11,168 nt of DNA from Thermoprotei archaeon. Lineage in GTDB: Archaea > Thermoproteota > Thermoprotei > Thermofilales > Thermofilaceae. The stretch covers positions 1 through 11,168 of the forward strand of contig QMRZ01000038.1 in NCBI GenBank assembly GCA_003649495.1. The letters are read 5' to 3'. Made by a program: the position numbers and the translations under genes. The notes beneath the pieces are model-generated. The model was given only the letters and a program-made list of their open reading frames with translations, was not told the DNA's origin and searched no databases. This document shows positions 1 to 6,468 of this stretch, in pieces; position 1 is the first letter of the stretch, and the number at the start of each line of letters is the position of its first letter.

Positions 1-744
1 TATGAGGCAGCTAGGCTGTTCCTGGAGAGGTTTTACGGCAAGGCGCGTGGCATCAGGATAGTAGTCGAGGAGGGAGTGCCCATAGCCGCTGGCCTGGGCT
101 CATCGGGGGCTACTGCAGCCGCTACCGTAGTGGCCCTCAATGAGCTCCTCGGCGCTGGCGTGGACGCTGGAGAGCTGATAGAGGTTGCTGGCAGGGCTGA
201 GGTAGTGGCTGCCGGCTCCCCCCACTACGATAATGTAGCAGCCTCGGTACTCGGAGGAATAGTGCTCGTGGATCCCGCAGACCCCAAGTCTCACATTATC
301 TTGCACCCTCCCGAGTGGCTGCGTGTTGTGGTATTCCTGAGGAGGGCGGGTGTTAAGGGGAAGACTAGGCTAATGAGGCGAGTAATACCACGCGACATAG
401 GGCTCGAGGAGGCGAGCCGCCTAGCTTTTTCCGCGGCCATGTTGGCCCTCGGCATAACTAGGGGCTTAAAGCACTGCGTTAGGTATGCGAGCTATGGGGG
501 GCCTGTGGAGGAGGCCCGGGGCAGGCTCCTCGAGTCCTACTGGAGGGCTAAGGAGGCCGCCTTGAGGGCTGGCGCACTAGCCTTCAACATCGCGGGTGCA
601 GGCCCTTCGCTCTTCGCACTGGTAGAGGAGGGCAGGGAGGAGGAGGTGATTAACGCTGTTATGAGCGTGGCTGGGGGCTACGAGCCCATAGTTAGCAGGG
701 TCAGCATTAGGGGAGCTGTCCATGACGTTGAGAGTAGGCGATAA
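1..744 (+). CDS. thrB: homoserine kinase (GHMP family), 5' end outside the window
   Basis: ATP-dependent phosphorylation of L-homoserine to O-phosphohomoserine, the step before threonine synthase; cytoplasmic. The reading frame is open from base 1 (begins YEAARLFLERFYG), so the GTG at 76 inside the ATP loop is not the start. The 247 residues visible are about four fifths of a usual kinase near 300 residues. Visible are the GHMP phosphate-binding loop VPIAAGLGSSGATAAA (window codons 26-41), the homoserine-kinase-type segment GSPHYDNVAASVLGG (compare the family pattern PHADNVAP) and the C-terminal GHMP motif NIAGAGPSLFALVEE. Other GHMP members (mevalonate, shikimate kinases) are less likely because of the PHxDNV segment. 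The last 23 nt overlap the start of the next gene in another frame, which suggests co-transcription. Confidence 0.9.
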   Translation, partial: YEAARLFLERFYGKARGIRIVVEEGVPIAAGLGSSGATAAATVVALNELLGAGVDAGELIEVAGRAEVVAAGSPHYDNVAASVLGGIVLVDPADPKSHIILHPPEWLRVVVFLRRAGVKGKTRLMRRVIPRDIGLEEASRLAFSAAMLALGITRGLKHCVRYASYGGPVEEARGRLLESYWRAKEAALRAGALAFNIAGAGPSLFALVEEGREEEVINAVMSVAGGYEPIVSRVSIRGAVHDVESRR

Positions 745-1558
745 CCATTGCCACCTCAATCCAGTCAGGGGGATGGGGGTTAAGGCTTTCGCGAAGAGGT
801 TCAGAGAGTCAGGCGGGTGGTTCGTAGGTCTCGTTAACCTAACCTCGTGGAGCTACGGCGTGAATATAGGCGGGGCAAGCGACTACGAGAGAGTCTACAG
901 GTTAACGCTACACACGGCGCGCGAGCTGAGGAGGGAGGGAATTAAGGTAGCCGTTATACTGGGCCCCCACCCAGCGGAGCTTGCACGCCTGATCGAGAGG
1001 GGGGTGAAGGCGCGGAGAGCGGTGAACCTGATTCTGAACGCCTATCGCATCGCCGCCAGGTATGTAGAGCTCGGGGAGGCGCATGGACTAGGCGAGGTAG
1101 GCAGGCCTCACTGGAGGGCTCCTAGAGTGGTGGTAGAGGCCTGTAATGAAGTGCTGGACCGCGTCATCGACATGGCCTTGGAGCTGGACTGCGTAGTTCA
1201 CCTACATGTTGAGAGGGAGGGGCTTAAGACAATAGCTGACCTCTCTACACGCATTAAGGGGCTCAAGAGGGTAGTTCTCCATCACGCCGAGGGAGCCTAC
1301 TCGCGCGAGGCCTTTGAACGAGGCTTAATCCCCTCAGTTCCAGCTAAGGAGGGCGAGCTAAGAGCTGCCCTCAGGGGAGGTAGGCACTTCGTGGTGGAGA
1401 GCGACTTCCTCGACGATCCTGAGAGGCCAGGTGCAGTTGTAGCGCCATGGAGTATAGCCAGGCTGTTTAAGAGAATGATCAGGAGGGGTCTTCTGAGCGA
1501 GGAGGATGCCCAGGCCATACTAATTGAAAACATCGAGAGAATATATGGGCAGGTGTAG
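722..1558 (+). CDS. TatD-related TIM-barrel metal-dependent hydrolase (COG1099-like)
   Basis: Predicted metallohydrolase of the amidohydrolase/TatD superfamily, 278 residues; substrate unknown. Metal-ligand positions are all present: H9-x-H11 in DNHCHLNP on the first strand, a GPHP loop at 81-84, E125 in GLGEVGRPH, H160-x-H162 in VVHLHVE, H187-H188 in VVLHHAEG, and D228 in VVESDFLDDP. The ATG at 722 is needed because the next ATG in frame (772) would lose the HxH motif. It starts 23 nt inside thrB, so translation is probably coupled. The archaeal COG1099 branch is separate from bacterial TatD DNases, so a nuclease role is not assured; the sequence supports only a two-metal hydrolase. No signal peptide, so cytoplasmic. 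The link to threonine synthesis is positional only. Confidence 0.8.
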   Translation: MTLRVGDNHCHLNPVRGMGVKAFAKRFRESGGWFVGLVNLTSWSYGVNIGGASDYERVYRLTLHTARELRREGIKVAVILGPHPAELARLIERGVKARRAVNLILNAYRIAARYVELGEAHGLGEVGRPHWRAPRVVVEACNEVLDRVIDMALELDCVVHLHVEREGLKTIADLSTRIKGLKRVVLHHAEGAYSREAFERGLIPSVPAKEGELRAALRGGRHFVVESDFLDDPERPGAVVAPWSIARLFKRMIRRGLLSEEDAQAILIENIERIYGQV

Positions 1559-1568
1559 GCCGTGCTAG

Positions 1569-1577
1569 TATTAAATA
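1569..1577 (+). promoter_or_regulatory. TATA box ahead of the broken nuclease gene
   Basis: TATTAAATA lies about 36 nt before the ATG at 1609. A ribosome site GAGGGTG (1598-1604) stands 4 nt before that ATG. Between them is a perfect short inverted repeat TGCAT-CC-ATGCA (1584-1595), which could be an operator but is short enough to be chance. The control signals look intact although the gene behind them is broken, which fits recent inactivation. Confidence 0.5.
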
Positions 1578-1608
1578 GGAGCCTGCATCCATGCAGTGAG
1601 GGTGCTTA

Positions 1609-2203
1609 ATGCCTACTAAAGAAGCGCTGAAGGAGAAGCTCCTTAAGCTACTTGAGAGGACATTGAGTTTAGGTACGCTGTAGCGGGCTACTTAGGCTTC
1701 TTAGAGATGCTCAGGAGGCTGGAGAGCCACGATAGGAAATTCAACGAGATCGTCGAACACTTGGAGATGCTTGAGAAGGCTTTCGGTCTTCTGAGCAAGA
1801 GGGTCGAGGTCACCATAGGCAGCGTGGGAGGAGATGGGGGAGGGATTTAGAGAAGTTAGTCTTACGAAATATTTAGGGAGACTTTGGAGAGAAGAGGGTT
1901 ACAGCGGGAGAAAGTCGAGAAGTTTCGTTATATCGATGTCGGCGGATCTATCACGGTCTAAAGGGCAGTAAAGTAGAGGTGGACGTCATCATCCGAGAGG
2001 GGGAAGTCGTGGCTATAGAGGCCGAGTCATATGCCGAGGAGGAAGATGTTGACGCCCTAGCACTCAAGACCAGGTATCTTGAGAGGATACTCGGCAAGCG
2101 GGTTGCTAAGGCGTACATAGTAGCTGTTAACATCTCTAAGGAAGCCCTTAAGAGAGCTAAAGAACTAGGTATTGAGGCAATCTCCGGCAATACAGTGGGC
2201 TAG
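1609..2203 (+). pseudogene. frameshifted PD-(D/E)XK nuclease-like gene (DUF3782-type family)
   Basis: Joining pieces from all three plus frames gives one coherent protein of about 198 residues. Frame 1 from ATG 1609 reads MPTKEALKEKLLKLLER. Frame 3 continues DIEFRYAVAGYLGFLEMLRR and a coiled-coil stretch. Frame 2 gives RWGRDLEKLV. Frame 3 gives YEIFRETLERRGLQ and VEKFRYIDVGGSI. Frame 2 from about 1955 gives KGSKVEVDVIIREGEVVAIE and runs to the TAG at 2201. Four single-base changes explain this: a lost base near 1656-1659, a lost base near 1827-1832, an extra T near 1859-1862 (gtc-t-tac), and a lost C near 1950-1954. Order of parts (FRYAVAGYLG, coiled coil, RWG motif, VEVDV core strand, then GIEAISGN) matches the DUF3782/PD-(D/E)XK proteins common in Thermoproteota. 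The usual E-x-K is E-A-E here. The 3' piece (from 1979) should not be annotated as an intact 74-residue gene. Confidence 0.75.
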
Positions 2204-2401
2204 TCACACACTCATAACCTTCTCTGGCACCCTCCTCACGATTTTGGCCATGGGCTTCGTCAATTTTAACTGGAAGAGCTACGTCCATAACAAGCTCGCT
2301 ATTAAGCTCATGATAAGAGTCGACGCAGCCGTCCCGAGTGCAAAATCATAGAGGGCGCATTTCTGTGAGAATGGCTCAGCTAACAGCTTCCACATCACCA
2401 T
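2204..2401 (-). pseudogene. possible relic of a small one-helix membrane protein with one nonsense codon
   Basis: On the minus strand an ATG at 2401 opens MVMWKLLAEPFSQKCALYDF, followed by a hydrophobic stretch (ALGTAASTLIMSLIASLLWT). A TAG stands at 2281-2279 and the same frame then continues LFQLKLTKPMAKIVRRVPEK to a TGA at 2206-2204. If the TAG was once TGG, the hydrophobic stretch would join to about 25 residues, one membrane helix, with a basic cytoplasmic tail, 65 residues in all. The codon style resembles the neighbours. No family is recognised. The plus strand of the same stretch also has an open frame (ITFSGTLLTILAMGFVNFNW) without a usable start, so strand assignment is uncertain. 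Apart from this I see nothing else in 2204-2491 except the T-run noted below. Confidence 0.3.
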
Positions 2402-2468
2402 GTCGTGGGCCGCAGGCTCATCACGGCCATCCTCATGATGGGATGAGCATTTTTATTCTCATCCTTGG

Positions 2469-2489
2469 CGAGCGTCTCGGGCTTTTTTT
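2469..2489 (+). terminator. short hairpin plus T7 run, candidate plus-strand terminator
   Basis: CGAG-cgt-CTCG (2469-2479) is followed by a run of seven T (2483-2489). Archaeal terminators depend mainly on T-runs, so this could end plus-strand transcripts from the nuclease relic before they run against the convergent gene that stops at 2492. The four-pair stem is weak. Confidence 0.3.
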
Positions 2490-2491
2490 GG

Positions 2492-3700
2492 TTAATGGTA
2501 TCTAGCCTTCCACTCCTCCTCCTGTATATCCTCGATTATCTCCTCGCGATCCTCCTCCTCTTCAAGTGCCTCAACTACGTCCTCCACTTCGGCCACATAC
2601 TTCACTATGAGCACGTCACCGCGCCTTACCCTGAAAGTGGAGTAAGGAGGCCTGACGATCCACTTTCCATCCCTCCTGACGGCTAGCACCCTCAAGCCCC
2701 TCTTTAAGTAGCCTAGCTCCGCTAGGGTAAGCCCGTCATCACTCTCATCCATCTCTATCACGCTTATCCTCTCCAGCGTCTCATCGAGCACGTCAGCTAT
2801 TATGGGGTGAGGCTCAAGGCCCGCCACTAGCGGCTCAACAATGTAGTTAGCGGCATCGGCTATGCCCTCGCTAGCATAGGCTATCACAATCATCCCCGCC
2901 TTCTCCTCAGGCTTTAGCGATTCCAGCTCCACTACTCTTCTCTGGAAATCCTCTACCAACTCGTCTACATGCTCCTCAAGCTCCATGACCTTCTCAGCCA
3001 ACGCTTCGCTCTTCGTTAGTAGCGCGGTGTACGCCAGGTCCACCATTAGGGTAGTTACATCCCTCAGCTTCGCCAGCATGTCTACAGCCTCGCCATAGGC
3101 ATCACCCCCCTCCCCCTTAGCCAGGGGCTCCTGGCCCAGGTACATCAGTAATGTGTTGATAGCGCCCAGGCTCCCCTTAAGCAGAAGTACATCGCCGGGA
3201 GAGAGCTTGAAGTCGAGTGAGGGCTCTAGTATCACCTCTCTCCCCCTCCTAACAGCAACTACATCGGCTATCGCGCCAGCCTCCTCCATGAAATCTCTAA
3301 GCGTCACGCCCTCTGCTCGCCCCCTCACGCTAGCCCTAGCTAACACCTCATCCATCCCCCTCATGCTCAGGGCTGCCTCTCGAGGTATCCTCATCTTATG
3401 GAGGGCCACCTTAGCTATCTCTGCCGCAGCATCTGAGATGGCATTAGTGGCGGAGGCTAGCTTGAAGACGCTCACCATCCTCTCAGCCTCCTCGACGCTC
3501 CTAGTAGCTAGCGCGGCCTGCATCGTCAACAGCATATCTAGCTCATCCACGCTATTCTCCAGCTCCAGCACCTCCTTTGCGAGCTCCTCATCCCCGTACA
3601 TCACCGAGTAGAAGGCCAGGTCTACCATGAGCCATGATATATCCTTCATGCGCCTTAACAGCCTCTTCACCGGTATAGGCCGGTACTTCACCCTCCCCAA
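2492..3700 (-). CDS. two-fold repeated PhoU-like/TrkA_C (RCK_C) regulatory protein
   Basis: Cytoplasmic protein of 402 residues built from two copies of a PhoU-like helical unit plus a TrkA_C (RCK C-terminal) ligand-binding unit, the COG3273 arrangement. Copy 1: PhoU-like about 11-105, TrkA_C about 107-186. Copy 2: about 205-300 and 308-378. The duplication is plain: MKDISWLMVDLAF and ELENSVDELD (from 18) match LRDVTTLMVDLAY and ELEEHVDELV (from 212). Both TrkA_C units carry the LSPGDVLLLKG / VRRGDVLIVKY strand. A very acidic tail (379-397) ends the chain. There is no Rossmann GxGxxG domain, so it is not a full TrkA. TTG at 3700 is the longest start. GTG at 3691 is an equal candidate because GAGGGGAG sits 9 nt before it but touches the TTG. 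The divergent cation permease gene is its likely partner: this protein probably gates or senses for it (inference). Confidence 0.8.
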   Translation of the reverse strand: MGRVKYRPIPVKRLLRRMKDISWLMVDLAFYSVMYGDEELAKEVLELENSVDELDMLLTMQAALATRSVEEAERMVSVFKLASATNAISDAAAEIAKVALHKMRIPREAALSMRGMDEVLARASVRGRAEGVTLRDFMEEAGAIADVVAVRRGREVILEPSLDFKLSPGDVLLLKGSLGAINTLLMYLGQEPLAKGEGGDAYGEAVDMLAKLRDVTTLMVDLAYTALLTKSEALAEKVMELEEHVDELVEDFQRRVVELESLKPEEKAGMIVIAYASEGIADAANYIVEPLVAGLEPHPIIADVLDETLERISVIEMDESDDGLTLAELGYLKRGLRVLAVRRDGKWIVRPPYSTFRVRRGDVLIVKYVAEVEDVVEALEEEEDREEIIEDIQEEEWKARYH

Positions 3701-3734
3701 CTCCCCTCGACGTTAAAGGGTGGCAGGCCGGGGG

Positions 3735-3745
3735 TAAAAGTATTT
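3735..3745. promoter_or_regulatory. single AT-rich element between divergent genes, possible two-way TATA box
   Basis: TAAAAGTATTT is the only AT-rich stretch in the 81-nt gap. Its centre (about 3740) is 40 nt from the TTG at 3700 and 42 nt from the GTG at 3782. Read either way (AAATACTTTTA on minus) it resembles an archaeal TATA box, and the usual 25-26 nt to the transcription start would leave short leaders that just include each ribosome site: GAGGGGAG on minus, GGAGGGTGGT (3769-3778) on plus. Confidence 0.5.
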
Positions 3746-3781
3746 GTTGTAGCCCTCCCTAGCCTGCCGGAGGGTGGTAAT

Positions 3782-4918
3782 GTGCTCTTCAGAGCATTCA
3801 AGCGATGCTTCTCCCAATCCATCCTCGCGTTCCAAGCCGACGTGCTAAGCCTCCTCCCCAGCGTGATATTCGCCTCTAGCCTCCCCATGCTCAAGGAGTA
3901 CCCTATCCTCATAGTCCTCTACCCAATATTCCTCAGCGTCAGGGGGGCCCTTGGAGGGCTACTGTGCGGCAAACTAAGCACAGCTCTAAATGTAGGGTGG
4001 GTTGAGCCACGACTCAGGGGAAATACCTCCTACTTCTGGGCGCTAGTGGCCACTCAAGCCCCCCTCTCAGCACTAGCTGCTCTAATATTCACGCTAATAG
4101 CTGTAGGCATTGGGGGCGAGTTCGCCAGCCTACTCATCTTCACCCTCTCACTATCCTCCCTAACAGCACTCATAATGCCCCTCTTAATTAGCATGGTGGC
4201 GTTCTCAACGTTCAACGCTGGCCTAAACCCTGACGTGGTCCTCTACCCCATCACATCCTCCACCTCTGACCTCCTCGTAACAATGTTCTTCGTAATATTG
4301 GCCAGCTGCCTGATTACAGGCCTGTTAACGCCCCTTCAAGTGCTCTCGACGCTGCTCCTAATACTGGTCCTCGCCTCCATATTGAAGTACTGGCACGTGA
4401 ACGCTTACAGGAGCACTGTGGCCGAAGGAGCAGCGAGCCTCCTATTAATCTCGCTGATAGTGACGCTCACCGGCATCGGTGTCAGGGAGCTTGTCGACGT
4501 GGCACCTAGATCAGTTATAGCCTCCTACGCGGCGCTAACGGGCTTGCTAGGTGATGCTGCTGGTGCATTCGGCTCTCTAATCACAACTAGGCTGGCGATT
4601 GGGGGGCTTGAACACTTCAAGGAAGATGCAGATAGGGTCGTTGGAGAGGTTATAGGCATAGCATCGGCGTACGGCCTCATGATGAGTGTCTTTGCAGTGG
4701 GTGGAGCGCTGGCAATAGGAGCTAACCCATTGCCAGCGCTCCTCATGGTGTCGAAGGCAGCTACTCTAGCCATAACGTTGGGCATGCTCGCCTCCCTCAC
4801 AATAGCAGTGGTCTCGTTCAATTTAGGCCTAGATCCTGACTCTTACGTGATCCCTCTCGAGAGCTGCTTATCAGACTTAATAACCACTTACTCCCTCCTG
4901 CTAGCATCCTCACTTTAG
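3782..4918 (+). CDS. MgtE/SLC41-type divalent cation permease, duplicated (COG1824-like)
   Basis: Integral membrane transporter, probably for Mg2+ or another divalent cation, 378 residues. It is two tandem MgtE-type membrane domains. Entry segments: LSVRGALGGLLCGKLSTALN (51-70) against LTGLLGDAAGAFGSLITTRL (252-271). Last helices: GLNPDVVLYPITSSTSDLL (147-165) against GLDPDSYVIPLESCLSDLI (349-367). The aspartates D163 and D365 sit where bacterial MgtE has the ion-binding Asp of the pore helix. The protein is nearly all membrane helix. It lacks the N-domain and CBS domains that sense Mg2+ in bacterial MgtE, as usual for archaeal SLC41 forms, so sensing may be done by the divergent PhoU/TrkA_C protein. 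GTG 3782 is chosen because GGAGG lies 8 nt upstream; the ATG at 3780 is out of frame. Ion choice cannot be read from sequence. Confidence 0.82.
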   Translation: MLFRAFKRCFSQSILAFQADVLSLLPSVIFASSLPMLKEYPILIVLYPIFLSVRGALGGLLCGKLSTALNVGWVEPRLRGNTSYFWALVATQAPLSALAALIFTLIAVGIGGEFASLLIFTLSLSSLTALIMPLLISMVAFSTFNAGLNPDVVLYPITSSTSDLLVTMFFVILASCLITGLLTPLQVLSTLLLILVLASILKYWHVNAYRSTVAEGAASLLLISLIVTLTGIGVRELVDVAPRSVIASYAALTGLLGDAAGAFGSLITTRLAIGGLEHFKEDADRVVGEVIGIASAYGLMMSVFAVGGALAIGANPLPALLMVSKAATLAITLGMLASLTIAVVSFNLGLDPDSYVIPLESCLSDLITTYSLLLASSL

Positions 4919-4963
4919 CCGGAATCTAAGCGAAAGATCCTCGACAAGGCTGGGCTAAGCAGC

Positions 4964-4976
4964 AAAATTAATTTAG
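4964..4976 (+). promoter_or_regulatory. promoter of the carboxypeptidase gene, apparently leaderless
   Basis: AAAATTAATTTAG is centred 28 nt before the GTG at 4998 and no GAGG-like ribosome site lies between. This spacing places the transcription start on or next to the start codon, which is the leaderless arrangement common for first genes in crenarchaea. Confidence 0.55.
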
Positions 4977-4997
4977 CCTGTAGGTTGTCTAGGCTGC

Positions 4998-6380
4998 GTG
5001 GATGCGATACAGGAGGCGATTAAGAGGGTGCCTCACTACACGTGTTTCATGACACTTGAAGAATTAAACAGGTCAACACTGCACTTAGCTGAGGAGTATC
5101 CGGATCAGGTAGAGGTGTTTAAAGCTGGCGTCTCAAGAGAGGGGAAGGAGATACTGGCACTCAAGATAGGGGAGGGTAGGAATGTGGCGTTGCTCTTCGG
5201 CTGTCCACACCCCAACGAGCCCGTGGGCACCCTAATGCTGGAGTACCTTGCTAGACGGTTAGTAGAGGATGAGGAGCTGAGAGAGGAGCTCGATTACACG
5301 TGGCTGATAGTGAAGGTTGCCGACCCCGACGGTTTAAAGCTTAATGAGGGGTGGCTCAAGGGGCCCTTCACTATACTGAACTACGCTAAGAACTACTACA
5401 GGCCAGCTGGCAATAAGCAGGTTGAGTGGACCTTTCCTATAGAGTATAAGTCGCTGAAGTTTGATGAGCCGCTACCCGAGACCAGGGCGCTGATGAAGTT
5501 AATAGACGGGTGGAAGCCTGACTTCATATACAGCTTACATAATGCAGGATTTGGGGGCGTTTACTACTATATATCCGAGAAAGCCCCCCTCCTATACCCA
5601 ATTTATAGCAAGATCGTAGAGGATGAAGATCTTCCCCTAAGCTTGGGGGAGCCTGAGGTGCCCTGGGCAGTGCAGCTCAGCCCAGCGGTGTACTACATGG
5701 TGTCAACCCCCGAGTACTACGATTATCTCGAGAAGTACAGCGATAAGGATCCAGCTGAGGTCATAAGGACTGGTACTGACAGCTACGATTACGCCCGCAG
5801 GGTAAATCCCGGTGTGCTCGAGCTAGTAACGGAAGTACCCTACTTCTACAACCCTAGGATAGAGGACGACTCTCCCACTGAGATCGAGAGACGAAGGGCA
5901 GTACTAGACTCCCTGCAGGATTCCTGGAAGCATTACAATTACGTTAGGAGAGTCTATGAGGAAGTTAGAGGCAAGCTACGCTTAAAGAGCAGGTTTAGGG
6001 AGTCCATTGAGTACTACCTCGCAGTCACGCCAGACTCCCTACGTGCTAAGGAGAGGTGGGCCCGCACTGATCCCAGCCTTGAGCGGCCAGCTACTGTCGC
6101 GGAGGTCTTCGATAATTACCAGGTATCCCGCTTCTACCGGCTACTAACATTGGGGCTGCTATACAGGATGCTTAAGGAGGAGGTAAGGGCGGGAGCTGGG
6201 GACCTTATCAAGGAGAGGTATGAGGAGGTTGGGAGCAAGCTGGAAGAGGAGGCTACAGAGCTTGAGAAGGAGCTAGAATATAGGGTGATTCCCCTCGACA
6301 AGCTCGTCAGGATACAGCTGGCCGCTGGCCTATACACGGCTCTCTACGTTCAGGTGAAGAACACGTACAGGAGGACGTGA
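4998..6380 (+). CDS. M14-family zinc carboxypeptidase-like protein
   Basis: Predicted metallocarboxypeptidase of 460 residues that removes C-terminal residues from peptides. Zinc ligands: H71-x-x-E74 in FGCPHPNEPVG and H181 in IYSLHNAGFGG. The catalytic Glu is E279 or E275 in GVLELVTEVPYF. KNYYRP (131-136) lies where M14 enzymes carry the Asn-Arg substrate residues. The M14 core ends near 290. About 165 further residues are charged and helical (for example 394-428) and are not part of the minimal fold. There is no signal peptide, so it acts inside the cell. It converges on the binding-protein gene of a peptide-type ABC transporter, so digestion of imported peptides is a natural role (inference). 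GTG 4998 fits the promoter spacing; no other in-frame start precedes the MTLEELN segment except this one. An amidase or other M14-like activity is possible. Confidence 0.8.
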   Translation: MDAIQEAIKRVPHYTCFMTLEELNRSTLHLAEEYPDQVEVFKAGVSREGKEILALKIGEGRNVALLFGCPHPNEPVGTLMLEYLARRLVEDEELREELDYTWLIVKVADPDGLKLNEGWLKGPFTILNYAKNYYRPAGNKQVEWTFPIEYKSLKFDEPLPETRALMKLIDGWKPDFIYSLHNAGFGGVYYYISEKAPLLYPIYSKIVEDEDLPLSLGEPEVPWAVQLSPAVYYMVSTPEYYDYLEKYSDKDPAEVIRTGTDSYDYARRVNPGVLELVTEVPYFYNPRIEDDSPTEIERRRAVLDSLQDSWKHYNYVRRVYEEVRGKLRLKSRFRESIEYYLAVTPDSLRAKERWARTDPSLERPATVAEVFDNYQVSRFYRLLTLGLLYRMLKEEVRAGAGDLIKERYEEVGSKLEEEATELEKELEYRVIPLDKLVRIQLAAGLYTALYVQVKNTYRRT

Positions 6381-6450
6381 AAGTGTAGTGGTTTCTATCC
6401 CCACCTCCAGCTTTTCCACGTAGACGATTGTGGAGTTAATCAAGAAGGAT

Positions 6451-6468
6451 AAAAATTTCTAACTTTTT
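6451..6468. terminator. two-way T-run terminator between convergent genes
   Basis: AAAAA (6451-6455) and TTTTT (6464-6468) face each other across 8 nt. The T5 at 6464-6468 can end plus transcripts of the carboxypeptidase, and the T5 read on the minus strand at 6455-6451 can end transcripts of the binding protein, whose TAA is at 6469-6467. An imperfect TCCAC-N10-GTGGA repeat (6415-6434) precedes it. Confidence 0.45.

Noticed and set aside
76..744. Start of the homoserine kinase at GTG 76
   Set aside because: The frame is open back to base 1 with kinase-like sequence, and this start would begin inside the ATP-binding loop.
2465..2686. 73-residue plus-strand frame with a hydrophobic N-terminus that could look like a membrane protein
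   Set aside because: Most of it is antisense to the acidic tail of the minus-strand regulator; the Leu-rich look comes from reversed GAG/GAA codons.
3153..3611. 152-residue plus-strand open frame rich in Ser, Leu and Ala
   Set aside because: It is the antisense shadow of the PhoU/TrkA_C gene, which has clear domain repeats; low-complexity composition is typical of such shadows.
2492..3700. Reading the regulator as a TrkA/Ktr potassium-channel subunit
   Set aside because: No NAD-binding Rossmann domain (no GxGxxG) and no adjacent TrkH/Ktr channel; only the C-terminal RCK unit is shared.
6415..6434. TCCAC-N10-GTGGA as a regulatory hairpin
   Set aside because: Five-pair arms with a ten-base loop between convergent genes are too weak to support more than a minor role next to the T-run terminators.
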